64,000 nucleotides of DNA. It comes from CALJDF01 sp038121105 (GTDB lineage: Bacteria; Pseudomonadota; Alphaproteobacteria; SHVP01). Positions 37,227-45,542 of the stretch are shown here, piece after piece. The translations under genes and the position numbers were made by a program. Location: positions 1 through 64,000 of the forward strand of contig JAYONB010000005.1 in assembly GCA_038121105.1 (NCBI GenBank), written 5' to 3'. The notes beneath the pieces were generated by a model. It was given only the letters and a program-made list of their open reading frames with translations. It ran no database searches and had not been told where the DNA came from. Positions within the stretch are counted from its first letter, which is position 1. Each line of letters opens with the position of its first letter.

Positions 37227-38359
37227 AGACCCTTCTCACTGCCGCCATTGCATCCTTCGGCTTGGCCGTCGCGTTGTCGTCGAGCGCATGGGCCCAAGAT
37301 ACCGGCGAGTTCGTCACGTTCGAGGCCACCGCGGATCGCAACATTCTTCTTGCCGGGGGGAACGTGCGGGTCGAAGCCGATATCGCCGAAGATGTCGTCG
37401 TTGCGGGCGGAGAGATCACCATTCGCGGCCAAATCACCAAAGACATCCTGGCCGCAGGCGGCGACATCCTTGTCGACGCCACGGTTGGCGAAGATGTCCG
37501 CGTTGCCGGTGGCGACATCGTGGTGCGCGGCACGATCGGCGGTGACGTCCTCGCGGCGGGTGGCGACGTGCGCCTCGCGCGCGATCTCACGATCGCGGGT
37601 CGTCTCGATGCCGCGGCGGGCAACCTCGATATCGACGCCGACGTGGCGGGCGATGCCCGCGTGGCCGGCGGTCGCGTAAATCTCGGCGGCAGCTTCGGGG
37701 GCGATGTCGAGGCCACGGGCGAGACCATCCGGGTCCTGGGCGGTGCGCATATCGCGGGCGATTTCGTCTATCGCAGCTTGAACGAAGCCGAGATCGATCC
37801 GAACGCGTGCATCGACGGCGACGTGACGTTCATTCGCTCGGACGCGACCGACGAATTTCTCGGCGGCGCCTTTGCCGGGGTTGGGGCCGGCAGTTTGCTG
37901 TTCCTCATCGGCCTGATTGTGCTGGGCGGCGTGGTCATCCTGTTGTTCCCGGGCGCCGTGCGCGATGTCACGCGCGATATGCGGGCCCGCCCGGGTCGCG
38001 CGCTGGCCGTGGGCGCGGCGGTGTTCATCGGTACGCCCATCCTCGCGATCCTGCTGGCGATCAGCTTCATCGGCTTCCCGGTCACGATCTTCTTGGTCGG
38101 GCTCTTCTTGGCCGGCTTGTTCGCCGCCTATTTGGCGGTGGCGCTGACGCTCGGCCAACTCATCCTGCGCCGGTTCCGCGGCGAAGACAGCGTCGGGTTC
38201 TGGGGCCGCGTCGGCGCCTTGGCGCTCGGTATCTTGATCCTCGCCGTTGCAGGCTTCATTCCGATCCTGGGGCCGATCGTCACCATTGTCGCCTTGATGC
38301 TCGGCTTTGGCGCCATGACCCTGCAGGTCGTCGGCAGTCGGCCCGCGTCCGCGATCTAA
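37223..38359 (+). CDS. Secreted beta-helix/bactofilin-like protein with C-terminal membrane domain
   Basis: This 378-residue protein has a signal peptide ending at AWAQ (about 25), then repeated short strands with AGGD/E-I-x-I-x-G units to about residue 180. This is the right-handed beta-helix pattern of polymer-forming (bactofilin-like) proteins. Four or more membrane helices follow (about 215-370). Its start overlaps the stop of the cyclase gene as ATGA, so it is co-translated with it. It may be an envelope scaffold whose assembly depends on cyclic nucleotide signalling; the link is inferred from gene order. Confidence 0.75.
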   Translation: MKTLLTAAIASFGLAVALSSSAWAQDTGEFVTFEATADRNILLAGGNVRVEADIAEDVVVAGGEITIRGQITKDILAAGGDILVDATVGEDVRVAGGDIVVRGTIGGDVLAAGGDVRLARDLTIAGRLDAAAGNLDIDADVAGDARVAGGRVNLGGSFGGDVEATGETIRVLGGAHIAGDFVYRSLNEAEIDPNACIDGDVTFIRSDATDEFLGGAFAGVGAGSLLFLIGLIVLGGVVILLFPGAVRDVTRDMRARPGRALAVGAAVFIGTPILAILLAISFIGFPVTIFLVGLFLAGLFAAYLAVALTLGQLILRRFRGEDSVGFWGRVGALALGILILAVAGFIPILGPIVTIVALMLGFGAMTLQVVGSRPASAI

Positions 38360-39516
38360 CGGCGCGCCGCCGGACAGGCGAAATAGCCGTCCCACACGCG
38401 CGCACCCGGGTGGGCCCTTAGTTTGTTGCGCGAGTCGTCGAACAGCCCGATGTTTTTCAGGCCAGGAATCGGGATATTGAGACGGTCCATATCTTGCGCC
38501 AGGAACCACACCACCCCGCGCAAGTCATGGCGCGCATCCAACCCGACCAAGGTCTCGATCAACGATTCTTGTAGGGCGGGCTGGGTTCCCGCTTCGGCCA
38601 CCAGTACGGGCGTTCCGCGTGTCGGGACCAACCCGTAGGTCTCGAAAGCATAGTCGGCGGGCGTCACGTCGGGGCGCGCGCCAAGCACCGTCGGATAGGT
38701 TGAAAAGAAAAACCCGTCGGCCATTTGCGGCAGCGCCGCCACCAACGCGTCAAGCTGCGGTCGTACGGCGACGTCTTGCCAGTCGCGTTTGAAGAACTCC
38801 CACTGGATCGACGGTGCGACGATGATCCCCGGGTCGATGCCGCGCACCACCGAATGCGCTTCCGCCATCAACTACACAAGATTCGCGAAATCGTCCGGCC
38901 GCTCCGCCGCATACATGTTGATCTCGATCCCCGGCGAAAAGTACGCCGGGCGGAATTTGGTTACCGCATAGCGCACGAACGCTAGGTAAAGCCGCCGCAC
39001 CTCGGGATGCGCGAAATCGGTGCCCGGGGCCTGCGCACCTCGCACGCCTTGTTGCGATTCGAAACTCGCCGACACGCCTTTGCGCTGGATGTCGAGCGGA
39101 TTGATAGCCACATAGCGCACCACGCCGGGCGTGCTCATGGTCGTTAGCGCATCGTTGAAAAACGCCTGCTGGCGGTCATGCGATTTGCGCAACCGTCGCG
39201 GTGGCGCGCAGCGGTCCAGGTCGCTGCCGCAGGCCGCCATCAACGCCCACGGCACATTGTTGTCCCAGTGAAACGACAAAATATCGGCACGCGAGGTCAC
39301 CGCTTCGACATAGGGCGCAACCCGCTTGCGCCCGCTGGCCAGCGCCATCAATTGGCCGGGGTACAAGGCAAAGCCCATCGCCGGGCGCCCATGGGCGGGG
39401 CAACTCACGGCCGCCTTTTGCACCAACGGGGGCGGTTCGGCCGCCACGCCGCCGCCCGCACAGGCCCCCAGCGCCAACGCGGCAAGGGCGCCCCACCACC
39501 AATAGCCAACGTTCAT
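38356..39516 (-). pseudogene. Lipoprotein resembling a glycoside-hydrolase-type (TIM-barrel) enzyme, interrupted by TAG
   Basis: Two parts in the same frame (38872-39516, 214 residues; 38356-38871) are separated by TAG at 38872-38874. The first starts with a lipoprotein signal peptide with the lipobox LGAC. It contains FHWDNN, YVAINPLDIQ and FSPGIEINMYAAERPDDFANLV, where the Glu in GIEINM looks like a barrel acid/base residue. The second has VLVAEAGTQP and VWFLAQDMD, which resemble the nucleophile end of such barrels. One C-to-T change (CAG to TAG) would explain the break. The family is not firmly identified. It converges on the beta-helix gene with a 4-base overlap. Confidence 0.7.
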
Positions 39517-39564
39517 AGCGCCAAGGATTGCAGACCCTCGCGCCGAGGGCTAGCTTTCGCGGCC

Positions 39565-40269
39565 ATGCCCGACCGCATTCTCTGCATCGTCCACCAAAAA
39601 CACTCGCGTACCCGCCGGGTCGGGCGTTTCCTCAAGCGCAAAGGGTTCGAGCTCGACATCCGGCGCCCTTGTATCGGCCATGCCTTGCCCGAACGGCTTG
39701 ACGACTACGCCGGCGTCGTGGTGTTCGGCGGTCCGCAAAGCGCCTACGAACACGACAAGTTCGATTTCATTCGCCAAGAGCTCGATTGGTTTCCCACGGT
39801 CCTCGACGCAGAGGTGCCCTTCCTCGGCATTTGTTTGGGTTGTCAGATGCTGGCGCAGGTCTTGGGCGGCCGGGTGCATACCCACCCCGACGGGCTGTTC
39901 GAAGTCGGCTATTTTCCGGTCTTCCCGACCGAAGCCGGTTCGGAAATTTTCGGCGACGCCGACGTCGTCCACGCCTACCAATGGCACAAAGACGGCTACG
40001 AGGTGCCCGACACCGCGACCGTTCTGGCGACCGGCGATCGCTTCGCCAATCAAGCCTTTCGTTACGGCCAATCGGCCTTTGGGATTCAGTTCCACCCCGA
40101 ACTCACGCCCAGCACGATGGAGCTTTGGTCGGGGTTTGCGCACAAGCGCGAAGTCCCCGGCGCCCAGCCGGTCGACGAAATGAAATCCGTACGCGATGCG
40201 CACGATCACAAAGTCCGCCGGTGGCTCGACGGCTTTCTCGATCAGTGGTTGGCGACCGACGCGCGTTAG
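39565..40269 (+). CDS. Class I glutamine amidotransferase (GMP synthase-like domain)
   Basis: This 234-residue stand-alone amidotransferase has GICLGCQML with the nucleophile cysteine, FGGPQSAYE as oxyanion-side block, and GIQFHPE holding the catalytic His and Glu. It transfers ammonia from glutamine to an unknown acceptor; stand-alone members act on polyamines, phosphonates or other small molecules. The ATG at 39565 sits directly after a short upstream gap and fits the family start MPDRILCIVH. It is convergent with the FliL-like gene (4-base overlap). Confidence 0.88.
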   Translation: MPDRILCIVHQKHSRTRRVGRFLKRKGFELDIRRPCIGHALPERLDDYAGVVVFGGPQSAYEHDKFDFIRQELDWFPTVLDAEVPFLGICLGCQMLAQVLGGRVHTHPDGLFEVGYFPVFPTEAGSEIFGDADVVHAYQWHKDGYEVPDTATVLATGDRFANQAFRYGQSAFGIQFHPELTPSTMELWSGFAHKREVPGAQPVDEMKSVRDAHDHKVRRWLDGFLDQWLATDAR

Positions 40270-40682
40270 CGCGAATATTGAATGTTCTGAATCAGCGGGC
40301 GAATCGCGTCCTTGCCGATCACGATATCGCTGGCCCGTCGCATGTCGCCGATCATGACCTCGAGGTCCAACCGCTCCGACGGGCTGGATAGCCGCCCGAT
40401 GTGACGCTGGTAGACATTGAGCCATGCCGCCTGAACCCGCGGGATCTTGCTTTGCACTTCGGTTGCCGCTTCGGGCTTGAGAATTTCGATGGTGATCTGA
40501 ATGGTCACCAGCCCGCGCACGCGGTTTCGGTTAAGAATCGCCGCACTCAACGGCCCCAGATCGATGAACCGGACGACAGGGGCTTCTTCTTCGGCACTGC
40601 TTTTTGAGGCGGCAAGCACCGGCGAGGTCCAAAACACCGCCAGCAGCGCGAGCGCCGCGACCCAGGGACGAGATGTCGTCAT
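40266..40682 (-). CDS. Secreted FliL-like protein
   Basis: This 138-residue protein has a signal peptide cleaved near VLAAS and a domain with the FIDLGPLSAAILNRNRVRG block that resembles FliL-type proteins (conserved strand, helix and QSKIPRVQ). FliL stabilises the flagellar motor, but this protein is outside any flagellar cluster. The start overlaps the RidA-like gene as ATGA, making it the last gene of a seven-gene operon. Its function there is unclear; read-through into an unrelated gene is possible. Confidence 0.6.
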   Translation of the reverse strand: MTTSRPWVAALALLAVFWTSPVLAASKSSAEEEAPVVRFIDLGPLSAAILNRNRVRGLVTIQITIEILKPEAATEVQSKIPRVQAAWLNVYQRHIGRLSSPSERLDLEVMIGDMRRASDIVIGKDAIRPLIQNIQYSR

Positions 40683-41080
40683 GGCGCGACCACGGTCGGA
40701 TGGATTTCCAGCATCGCCCCGGGCAGCGCCAACGCCGCGACCTGAACCGCCGTCGACGCCGGGATCGACGCCCCGTGTTTGTCGTAGCGCGCCCGCCGCA
40801 CATGCGCCGCCGCCGACAAGGCGTCGAGGTCGGTGGTGAATAGGATTTCGCTTACCACGTGCTGCAGCGTCGCGCCTTGCGTCGCCAGCGCCGTCTCCAA
40901 CCGGGTGTAAATCCGCTCGACCTGCGCTTCCATGTCGTCCGCCCCAACGAGGTCGAAATTCTCGTCCGCCGATAGCATGCCCGACATGTACAGCATACCG
41001 TTCGCTTTGACGAAACGGGGAAAGCCGAGTTTGCGTTCCAACGCTTCGTCGGCGTAAAGGCAGTCCTCAAAACGCGCCAT
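40679..41080 (-). CDS. RidA family protein (Rid group without the catalytic Arg)
   Basis: This 133-residue protein has RidA length and the C-terminal block PASTAVQVAAL, in which Ser replaces the catalytic Arg of classical RidA. It is therefore unlikely to be an imine deaminase, and may hydrolyse or bind a pathway intermediate, as some Rid subgroup members are thought to do. It is overlapped on one side by the FliL-like gene and lies 9 bases after the CoA-transferase gene, within the catabolic operon. Only the family, not the reaction, is clear. Confidence 0.87.
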   Translation of the reverse strand: MARFEDCLYADEALERKLGFPRFVKANGMLYMSGMLSADENFDLVGADDMEAQVERIYTRLETALATQGATLQHVVSEILFTTDLDALSAAAHVRRARYDKHGASIPASTAVQVAALALPGAMLEIHPTVVAP

Positions 41081-41089
41081 CGCCCGACC

Positions 41090-42301
41090 CTATTTCGCCT
41101 TGCGGCGTTGTTCCAGCACCACACCGGCCGCAACGAAGCGATCGATCTCGCCGTCGTCGAATCCCGCGGCGCGCAACACGTCGCGATCGTCTTCCCCGAA
41201 CATCGGCGGGCGTTTGCGAATCGTGCCCGGTGTGCGGCTGAACTTGATGGGAATGCCGACCCCGCGATAGCCGTCTTTTTCGATCACCATCTTGCGGTGC
41301 TTGGTGTGCGGGTGGTTCAAGATGCCTTCCATGCCCAGGATCGGACCGGCAGGCACGCCTTGCTTCAAGAGATCCAGACAAAGCGCCTCGCCGTCTTTGT
41401 CGGCCAACAAACCGACCAAGGCCTCGCGCAGCGCGGGCTTGTTCTGCACGCGCTCGGCGTTGCTGGCGAAGCGCGGATCGTCGATCAGTTCCGGCGCCCC
41501 CAATGCGGTGCACAGCCGCCCGAACTGCCCGTTGTTGCCGACCGACAAATAGATATCCACGGTCTTGCTCGGGAACGCGTCATAGGGCGCGATGTTGGTG
41601 TGGGCGTTGCCCACCCGGACCGGCGGTTTGCCCGACAGGAACCAGTTGGGCGCGTGGGGATGTTGAAACGCAATCCCGGTATCGAACAGGCTCGCCTCGA
41701 CCGACTGCCCTTGGCCCGATTTCTCGCGCTCCAAACCGGCCGCCAAAATAGCGTTGGCGGCAAACAGACCGGTGCCGATATCGACCAACGGAATGCCGAT
41801 CCGCACGCCGCTGCCCTCGGGCGGTCCGTTCACGGTGAACCAGCCGCACATCGCCTGCAGCACCGCGTCGTACCCCGGGTACCCGCCCAGCGGACCGTCG
41901 CCGCCGAACCCGGTCACCCGGCAATGGATCAAGCGCGGGAACTTTTCTTTCAGGACATCGTCGTAGCCCAAGCCCCACTTTTCCAACGACCCGGTCTTGA
42001 AGTTCTCGACCAGCGCGTCGGCGTCGGCCAGTAGGCGCAACAGCACCTCGCGGCCCTCGGGCGCACGAATGTCCAACGCGACGCTTCTCTTGTTGCGGTT
42101 GACCCCCATGAAATAGGCGGCCTCGCCGGCGTCGTCGAAGGGCGGGCCCCAGTCGCGGGTCTCGTCGCCTTGCGGCGGTTCGATTTTGATCACGTCGGCG
42201 CCGAGGTCGCCCAGCAATTGCGTGCAATAGGGGCCACCCAACACGCGCGACATGTCGATGATTTTCCAGCCCGATAGGGGCCCGGGGACCGTTTCGCTCA
42301 T
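41090..42301 (-). CDS. CaiB/BaiF-family CoA-transferase (class III)
   Basis: This 403-residue protein has the family start WKIIDMSRVLGGPY, the CoA-binding SVALDIRAPEG region, and the IGIPLVDIGTG block with the Asp that anchors the acyl-CoA intermediate. Class III CoA-transferases move CoA between carboxylic acids (formyl, oxalyl, carnitine, bile acid, itaconate and others). Which acid is used here is not visible. It is central to the minus-strand operon, placed 6 bases after the GST genes, implying that a carboxylic acid intermediate is activated as CoA ester. Confidence 0.93.
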   Translation of the reverse strand: MSETVPGPLSGWKIIDMSRVLGGPYCTQLLGDLGADVIKIEPPQGDETRDWGPPFDDAGEAAYFMGVNRNKRSVALDIRAPEGREVLLRLLADADALVENFKTGSLEKWGLGYDDVLKEKFPRLIHCRVTGFGGDGPLGGYPGYDAVLQAMCGWFTVNGPPEGSGVRIGIPLVDIGTGLFAANAILAAGLEREKSGQGQSVEASLFDTGIAFQHPHAPNWFLSGKPPVRVGNAHTNIAPYDAFPSKTVDIYLSVGNNGQFGRLCTALGAPELIDDPRFASNAERVQNKPALREALVGLLADKDGEALCLDLLKQGVPAGPILGMEGILNHPHTKHRKMVIEKDGYRGVGIPIKFSRTPGTIRKRPPMFGEDDRDVLRAAGFDDGEIDRFVAAGVVLEQRRKAK

Positions 42302-42307
42302 AAAACT

Positions 42308-42931
42308 CTAGGCGGGGACCGCCATGCCTTTCTGGACGGCGGTCCGGCTGCCGACGGCGTCGACCCAGCGAACCACATGGGAAAATTCGGCAATGCCGTC
42401 ATCCATCCGCGCCGCCGACGAGGTCGCGCTGGGATAGGCCATGACATCGGCGATCGTGTAGGCCTCCCCGGCGAGGAACGCGTTGTCGGCCAACCGATCG
42501 TCCATCGCCTTGAGGAATCGTTTGGCGCGGGTTTCGTAAAGCTCGACGCCGTAGGCCACCGGCGGATCGGCCTGGACCTTAAAATAGTATTGGCCGGCGA
42601 AGGCCGGGCCCAAATCGGCGGCCACCATCACCGCCCACTTGTGCGCCTCGACGCGCGCGAGCCCGCCGGATGGCATCAACTTGCCGGTCTTCTCGGCAAG
42701 GTAGTAGCAGATCGCCAAGGTCTCGAAGAGGTTCACCGATTGGCCGTCCGGTCCGTCATGGTCGACCAGCGCGGGCGCCATGCCCAAGGGGTTGATCGCC
42801 AAGAAATCCGGCGCCTGGTGACCGGCGCTGGCAAAATCGATGACATGCACGTTGTAGGGCAGGCCGACTTCTTCGAGCATGATCGACGCGCGTTGTCCGT
42901 TGGCCGTCGGCACCGTGTACAGATCGATCAT
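42308..42931 (-). CDS. Nu-class-like glutathione S-transferase (YfcG-like)
   Basis: This 207-residue GST keeps the Nu-class N-terminal pattern (MIDLY then TANG), with Thr9 and Asn11 that bind glutathione in E. coli YfcG. Such enzymes act as glutathione-dependent disulfide reductases. It is a tandem paralogue of the GST at 42928-43569, and the ATG overlaps that gene's stop as ATGA. In this operon it might instead isomerise or process a glutathione adduct. Confidence 0.88.
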   Translation of the reverse strand: MIDLYTVPTANGQRASIMLEEVGLPYNVHVIDFASAGHQAPDFLAINPLGMAPALVDHDGPDGQSVNLFETLAICYYLAEKTGKLMPSGGLARVEAHKWAVMVAADLGPAFAGQYYFKVQADPPVAYGVELYETRAKRFLKAMDDRLADNAFLAGEAYTIADVMAYPSATSSAARMDDGIAEFSHVVRWVDAVGSRTAVQKGMAVPA

Positions 42932-43569
42932 GACGCGGGTGTTCCCTCTTTGATGACCGCCATGCCTTTTTTGACGGCGGGTCGGGCGCCGATCTTTTCG
43001 GCCCAGGCGCGCACGTTGGGATAGGGCGTCAGTCCGCCGTCCATCGCCGCGACCGAAACCACCGCAACCGGGTACAGTTGCACGTCGGCATAGGTATAGG
43101 TCTCGCCGGCCAAATACGGCACCTCGCCCAAGCGTTGATCGAACACGGCCATCATCCGGTGGGCTTGCCCGGTGTAATAGTCCCTTACCTCGGCGTGGTC
43201 GCCCTTCATTCGGGTGCCCAACACATAGTGCACGTTGAACGCGGGATTGAGGTTGGCGGGCGACACGGTCGCCCATTCCATCGCCAAGGCCCGTTCGCGC
43301 GGATCGGTCGGCCATAGCTTGCCGGACTTTTCGGCCAGGTAGACCGAGATCGCCAATGTTTCGAACAGCGCCAAGGGTTCGCCGCCCGGCCCGTCGTGAT
43401 CCAGGATCGCCGGCATTTTGCCGATCGGGTTGATCGCCTTGTATTCGTCCGACAGATGCGCGCCCTTCATCATGTCGAGGTATTTGAACGTATAGGGCAG
43501 GCCGGTCTCTTCCAGCATGACCGCGACCTTTTGGCCGTTCGCGGTGTTGAAGCCGTAGAAATCGATCAT
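42928..43569 (-). CDS. Nu-class-like glutathione S-transferase (tandem paralogue)
   Basis: This 213-residue GST begins MIDFYGFNTANGQ, with the same Thr9/Asn11 pair as its neighbour. The C-terminal helical domain ends GARPAVKKGMAV, a block almost identical to its paralogue's SRTAVQKGMAV. Its start overlaps the isochorismatase-like gene as ATGA. Two such GSTs in tandem suggest separate substrates or a heterodimer. Confidence 0.88.
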   Translation of the reverse strand: MIDFYGFNTANGQKVAVMLEETGLPYTFKYLDMMKGAHLSDEYKAINPIGKMPAILDHDGPGGEPLALFETLAISVYLAEKSGKLWPTDPRERALAMEWATVSPANLNPAFNVHYVLGTRMKGDHAEVRDYYTGQAHRMMAVFDQRLGEVPYLAGETYTYADVQLYPVAVVSVAAMDGGLTPYPNVRAWAEKIGARPAVKKGMAVIKEGTPAS

Positions 43570-44261
43570 GCCGCCGCCTGGCGTGCGGGAATGTCGGACA
43601 GCCGCTTGAGCAAGTCCGCCGAGGGCATCACATCGGCGTATTTCTCCGACATATCGAACAGGTTGACCGCATGCGACACCTTGCTGCGGTCGTAGACTCC
43701 GTCCTCGGGCACCGCGATGCGGAAGTTGTAGGCGAAGGCGTCGACGACCGAACTGCGCACGCAGCCCGAGGTCGTGCAGCCCGTCACCACAAGCGTGTCG
43801 GCATCGACGTCGATCAGATACGAGGTCAGCGCCGTGCCGAAAAACGCGCTCGGTTGTTTCTTCGGCACCAAGATGTCGCCCTCCGCGGGTGCGACTTCTT
43901 CAACGAACTCATAGCCTTTTTCGGGGATCGTCATGATGCTCGGCACCTTCGCCGCCAAGCGACCGCCGTCATAGGCCTTCTTGGGCGCGACATGCGGATA
44001 CAGCACCGGCCAATTCTTCTCGCGAAACAGCGCCAGGATCGGTTGGATGTTGCGCACCGCGTTCCACGCCACGTCGCCGCAGCTCGTGGGGAATTCTTCG
44101 ATCGCTTTCCAAAACGGTTTTTCCACCGTGCCGGTCGTGCGGTACTGCACGTCGATGATCAAAAGGGCAGGGCGCGTGCCCATGCCCGTCGGTTTGCCGA
44201 ACCCGGCCGCACGATAGGCCTTTTGTTCGTCCTCGCTGATGATGCCGTCCCACGGTCGCAT
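43566..44261 (-). CDS. Isochorismatase-like cysteine hydrolase
   Basis: This 231-residue protein has the triad Asp37 (IIDVQY), Lys134 (in KKQPSAFFGT) and Cys167 (TGCTTSGCVRS) of the cysteine hydrolase branch (N-carbamoylsarcosine amidase, ureidoacrylate/maleamate amidohydrolases), rather than true isochorismatase. It probably cleaves a C-N bond in an amide or carbamoyl compound. It sits between the lyase and GST genes in the operon. Confidence 0.9.
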   Translation of the reverse strand: MRPWDGIISEDEQKAYRAAGFGKPTGMGTRPALLIIDVQYRTTGTVEKPFWKAIEEFPTSCGDVAWNAVRNIQPILALFREKNWPVLYPHVAPKKAYDGGRLAAKVPSIMTIPEKGYEFVEEVAPAEGDILVPKKQPSAFFGTALTSYLIDVDADTLVVTGCTTSGCVRSSVVDAFAYNFRIAVPEDGVYDRSKVSHAVNLFDMSEKYADVMPSADLLKRLSDIPARQAAA

Positions 44262-44285
44262 CGGCTTTCCTCCCTTAGGCCGCGT

Positions 44286-45164
44286 CTAATCGGCGGCGGC
44301 GTATTTTTGTTCGATCGCGTCGAACGACGCTTTGTCGACCACCACTTGGCGTTCCGAAAACGGCAACAGGTGTTCGTCCCACCCGTTGGTCGAGCCGTGT
44401 TCCTTCAAGTGCGCCAAGGTATTGCGCAGGGCCAACATCGCGGCCTGCAACGGCGCGTTGGCATACAGCACCATGCCGTAGCCCATGCGCTTCAACTCGG
44501 CTTGTTCCAGCACCGGCGTCTTGCCGCCGAACACCAGATTGATCAACTGCGGCACCGGCAGCTTGGCGATCTGCTCGATTTCCTCGATCGATTCCGGCGC
44601 TTCGACGAACGTCACGTCCGCGCCGGCTTCGATAAACCCGTGCGCGCGTTCCAGCGCGGCCTCGAGACCGAGCACCGAACGCGCATCGGTGCGCGCCACG
44701 ATGACGAAATCGTCGTCTTGTCGGGCGTCCACCGCGGCGCGAATTTTCTGGATCGCTTCGTCGGCCGGGATCACGGCCTTGCCCGAAAAGTGCCCGCACT
44801 TTTTCGGAAACACCTGATCTTCCAGTTGGATGCCGTTGGCCCCGGCGCGCTCCAGCACTTTCACGGTGCGGGTCACGTTCACCGCATTGCCGAACCCGGT
44901 ATCGGCGTCCGAGACGATCGGAATATCGACCACATCGCGCATTGCCGCCACGTTGTCCGCCAGTTCGCTCAGCGAAATCAGGCCCAAATCCGGAATACCC
45001 AGATAGGCGTTGGTCACCCCGGCGCCCGAGACATAAACCGCCTCGAACCCCTGGTCCGCGACCATCTTGGCCGCCAGCGCATTGAACGCCCCCGGCACCA
45101 CCGTCGCGGCACGCTTGTTCAGCAAGGTTTTCAGCCGTTTATTGAGGGTATCGGCCATGGTCAT
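44286..45164 (-). CDS. PEP mutase/isocitrate lyase family lyase (2,3-dimethylmalate lyase or methylisocitrate lyase-like)
   Basis: This 292-residue TIM-barrel protein has the superfamily motif KKCGH (121-125) and metal-binding SDADTGFGN (Asp86, Asp88). The superfamily cleaves or forms C-C or C-P bonds on small acids: methylisocitrate lyase, dimethylmalate lyase, oxaloacetate decarboxylase, phosphonopyruvate hydrolase. The exact reaction is open. ATG 45164 follows AAGGAG by 4 bases; ATG 45158 is an alternative. It is the first gene of the operon and divergent from a small conserved gene. A methylcitrate-cycle role is not supported by neighbours (no prpC or prpD). Confidence 0.88.
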   Translation of the reverse strand: MTMADTLNKRLKTLLNKRAATVVPGAFNALAAKMVADQGFEAVYVSGAGVTNAYLGIPDLGLISLSELADNVAAMRDVVDIPIVSDADTGFGNAVNVTRTVKVLERAGANGIQLEDQVFPKKCGHFSGKAVIPADEAIQKIRAAVDARQDDDFVIVARTDARSVLGLEAALERAHGFIEAGADVTFVEAPESIEEIEQIAKLPVPQLINLVFGGKTPVLEQAELKRMGYGMVLYANAPLQAAMLALRNTLAHLKEHGSTNGWDEHLLPFSERQVVVDKASFDAIEQKYAAAD

Positions 45165-45315
45165 ATCGCTCCTTGGATGAGGCCGGGCACGATACGCAGA
45201 TTCCGCCGAGTCACTCAAGGACACGCGCTGCCCCCGCCCGACCCGTGGAAAAAGCGCCCTGAAGCCCATAGATTGGAGGCACCCGCCCTCGCCATTCGGG
45301 GGCCAAGGAGACGCG

Positions 45316-45540
45316 ATGCCCGAGACTGCCTTCACCCCACCGATCTGGCTCGATCCCAACGGCAAGGCGCTGTCTTGCGTCGAAAAGATCAAGGTCCTCA
45401 ACGAAAACATCGAAGAGATCCGCCAGCTCGCGCAAGACGCCCTCGAAGACGCCATTTTGATGGGCGGCGACGAGGCGCAGTTTCGCACCGTGATGGCCGA
45501 TCTCGTGGCCGCCCTCGAGAACCCCTACGCAAAGGCCTGA
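45316..45540 (+). CDS. Small conserved protein of unknown function
   Basis: This 74-residue acidic, mainly helical protein has an early proline-rich WLDPNGK block and then EKIKVLNENIEEIRQLAQDA. GGAG lies 6 bases before the ATG at 45316. It is followed 2 bases after its stop by the hydratase gene and is divergent from the lyase gene, so it probably belongs to the same regulated locus. I do not recognise the family. Confidence 0.75.
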   Translation: MPETAFTPPIWLDPNGKALSCVEKIKVLNENIEEIRQLAQDALEDAILMGGDEAQFRTVMADLVAALENPYAKA

Positions 45541-45542
45541 TC

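Noticed and set aside
40266..45164. A pyrimidine-degradation (rut) operon, because of the RidA-like and isochorismatase-like genes
   Set aside because: RutA, RutD, RutE and RutF are missing, and the lyase, GSTs and CoA-transferase do not belong to that pathway.
44286..45164. Methylisocitrate lyase of the methylcitrate cycle
   Set aside because: No prpC, prpD or propionyl-CoA genes are adjacent, and the KKCGH family includes several other lyases.
43671..45542. N-terminal extension of the hydratase gene
   Set aside because: The frame is open but crosses the isochorismatase-like, lyase and small-protein genes. The GTG at 45543 gives the family length.
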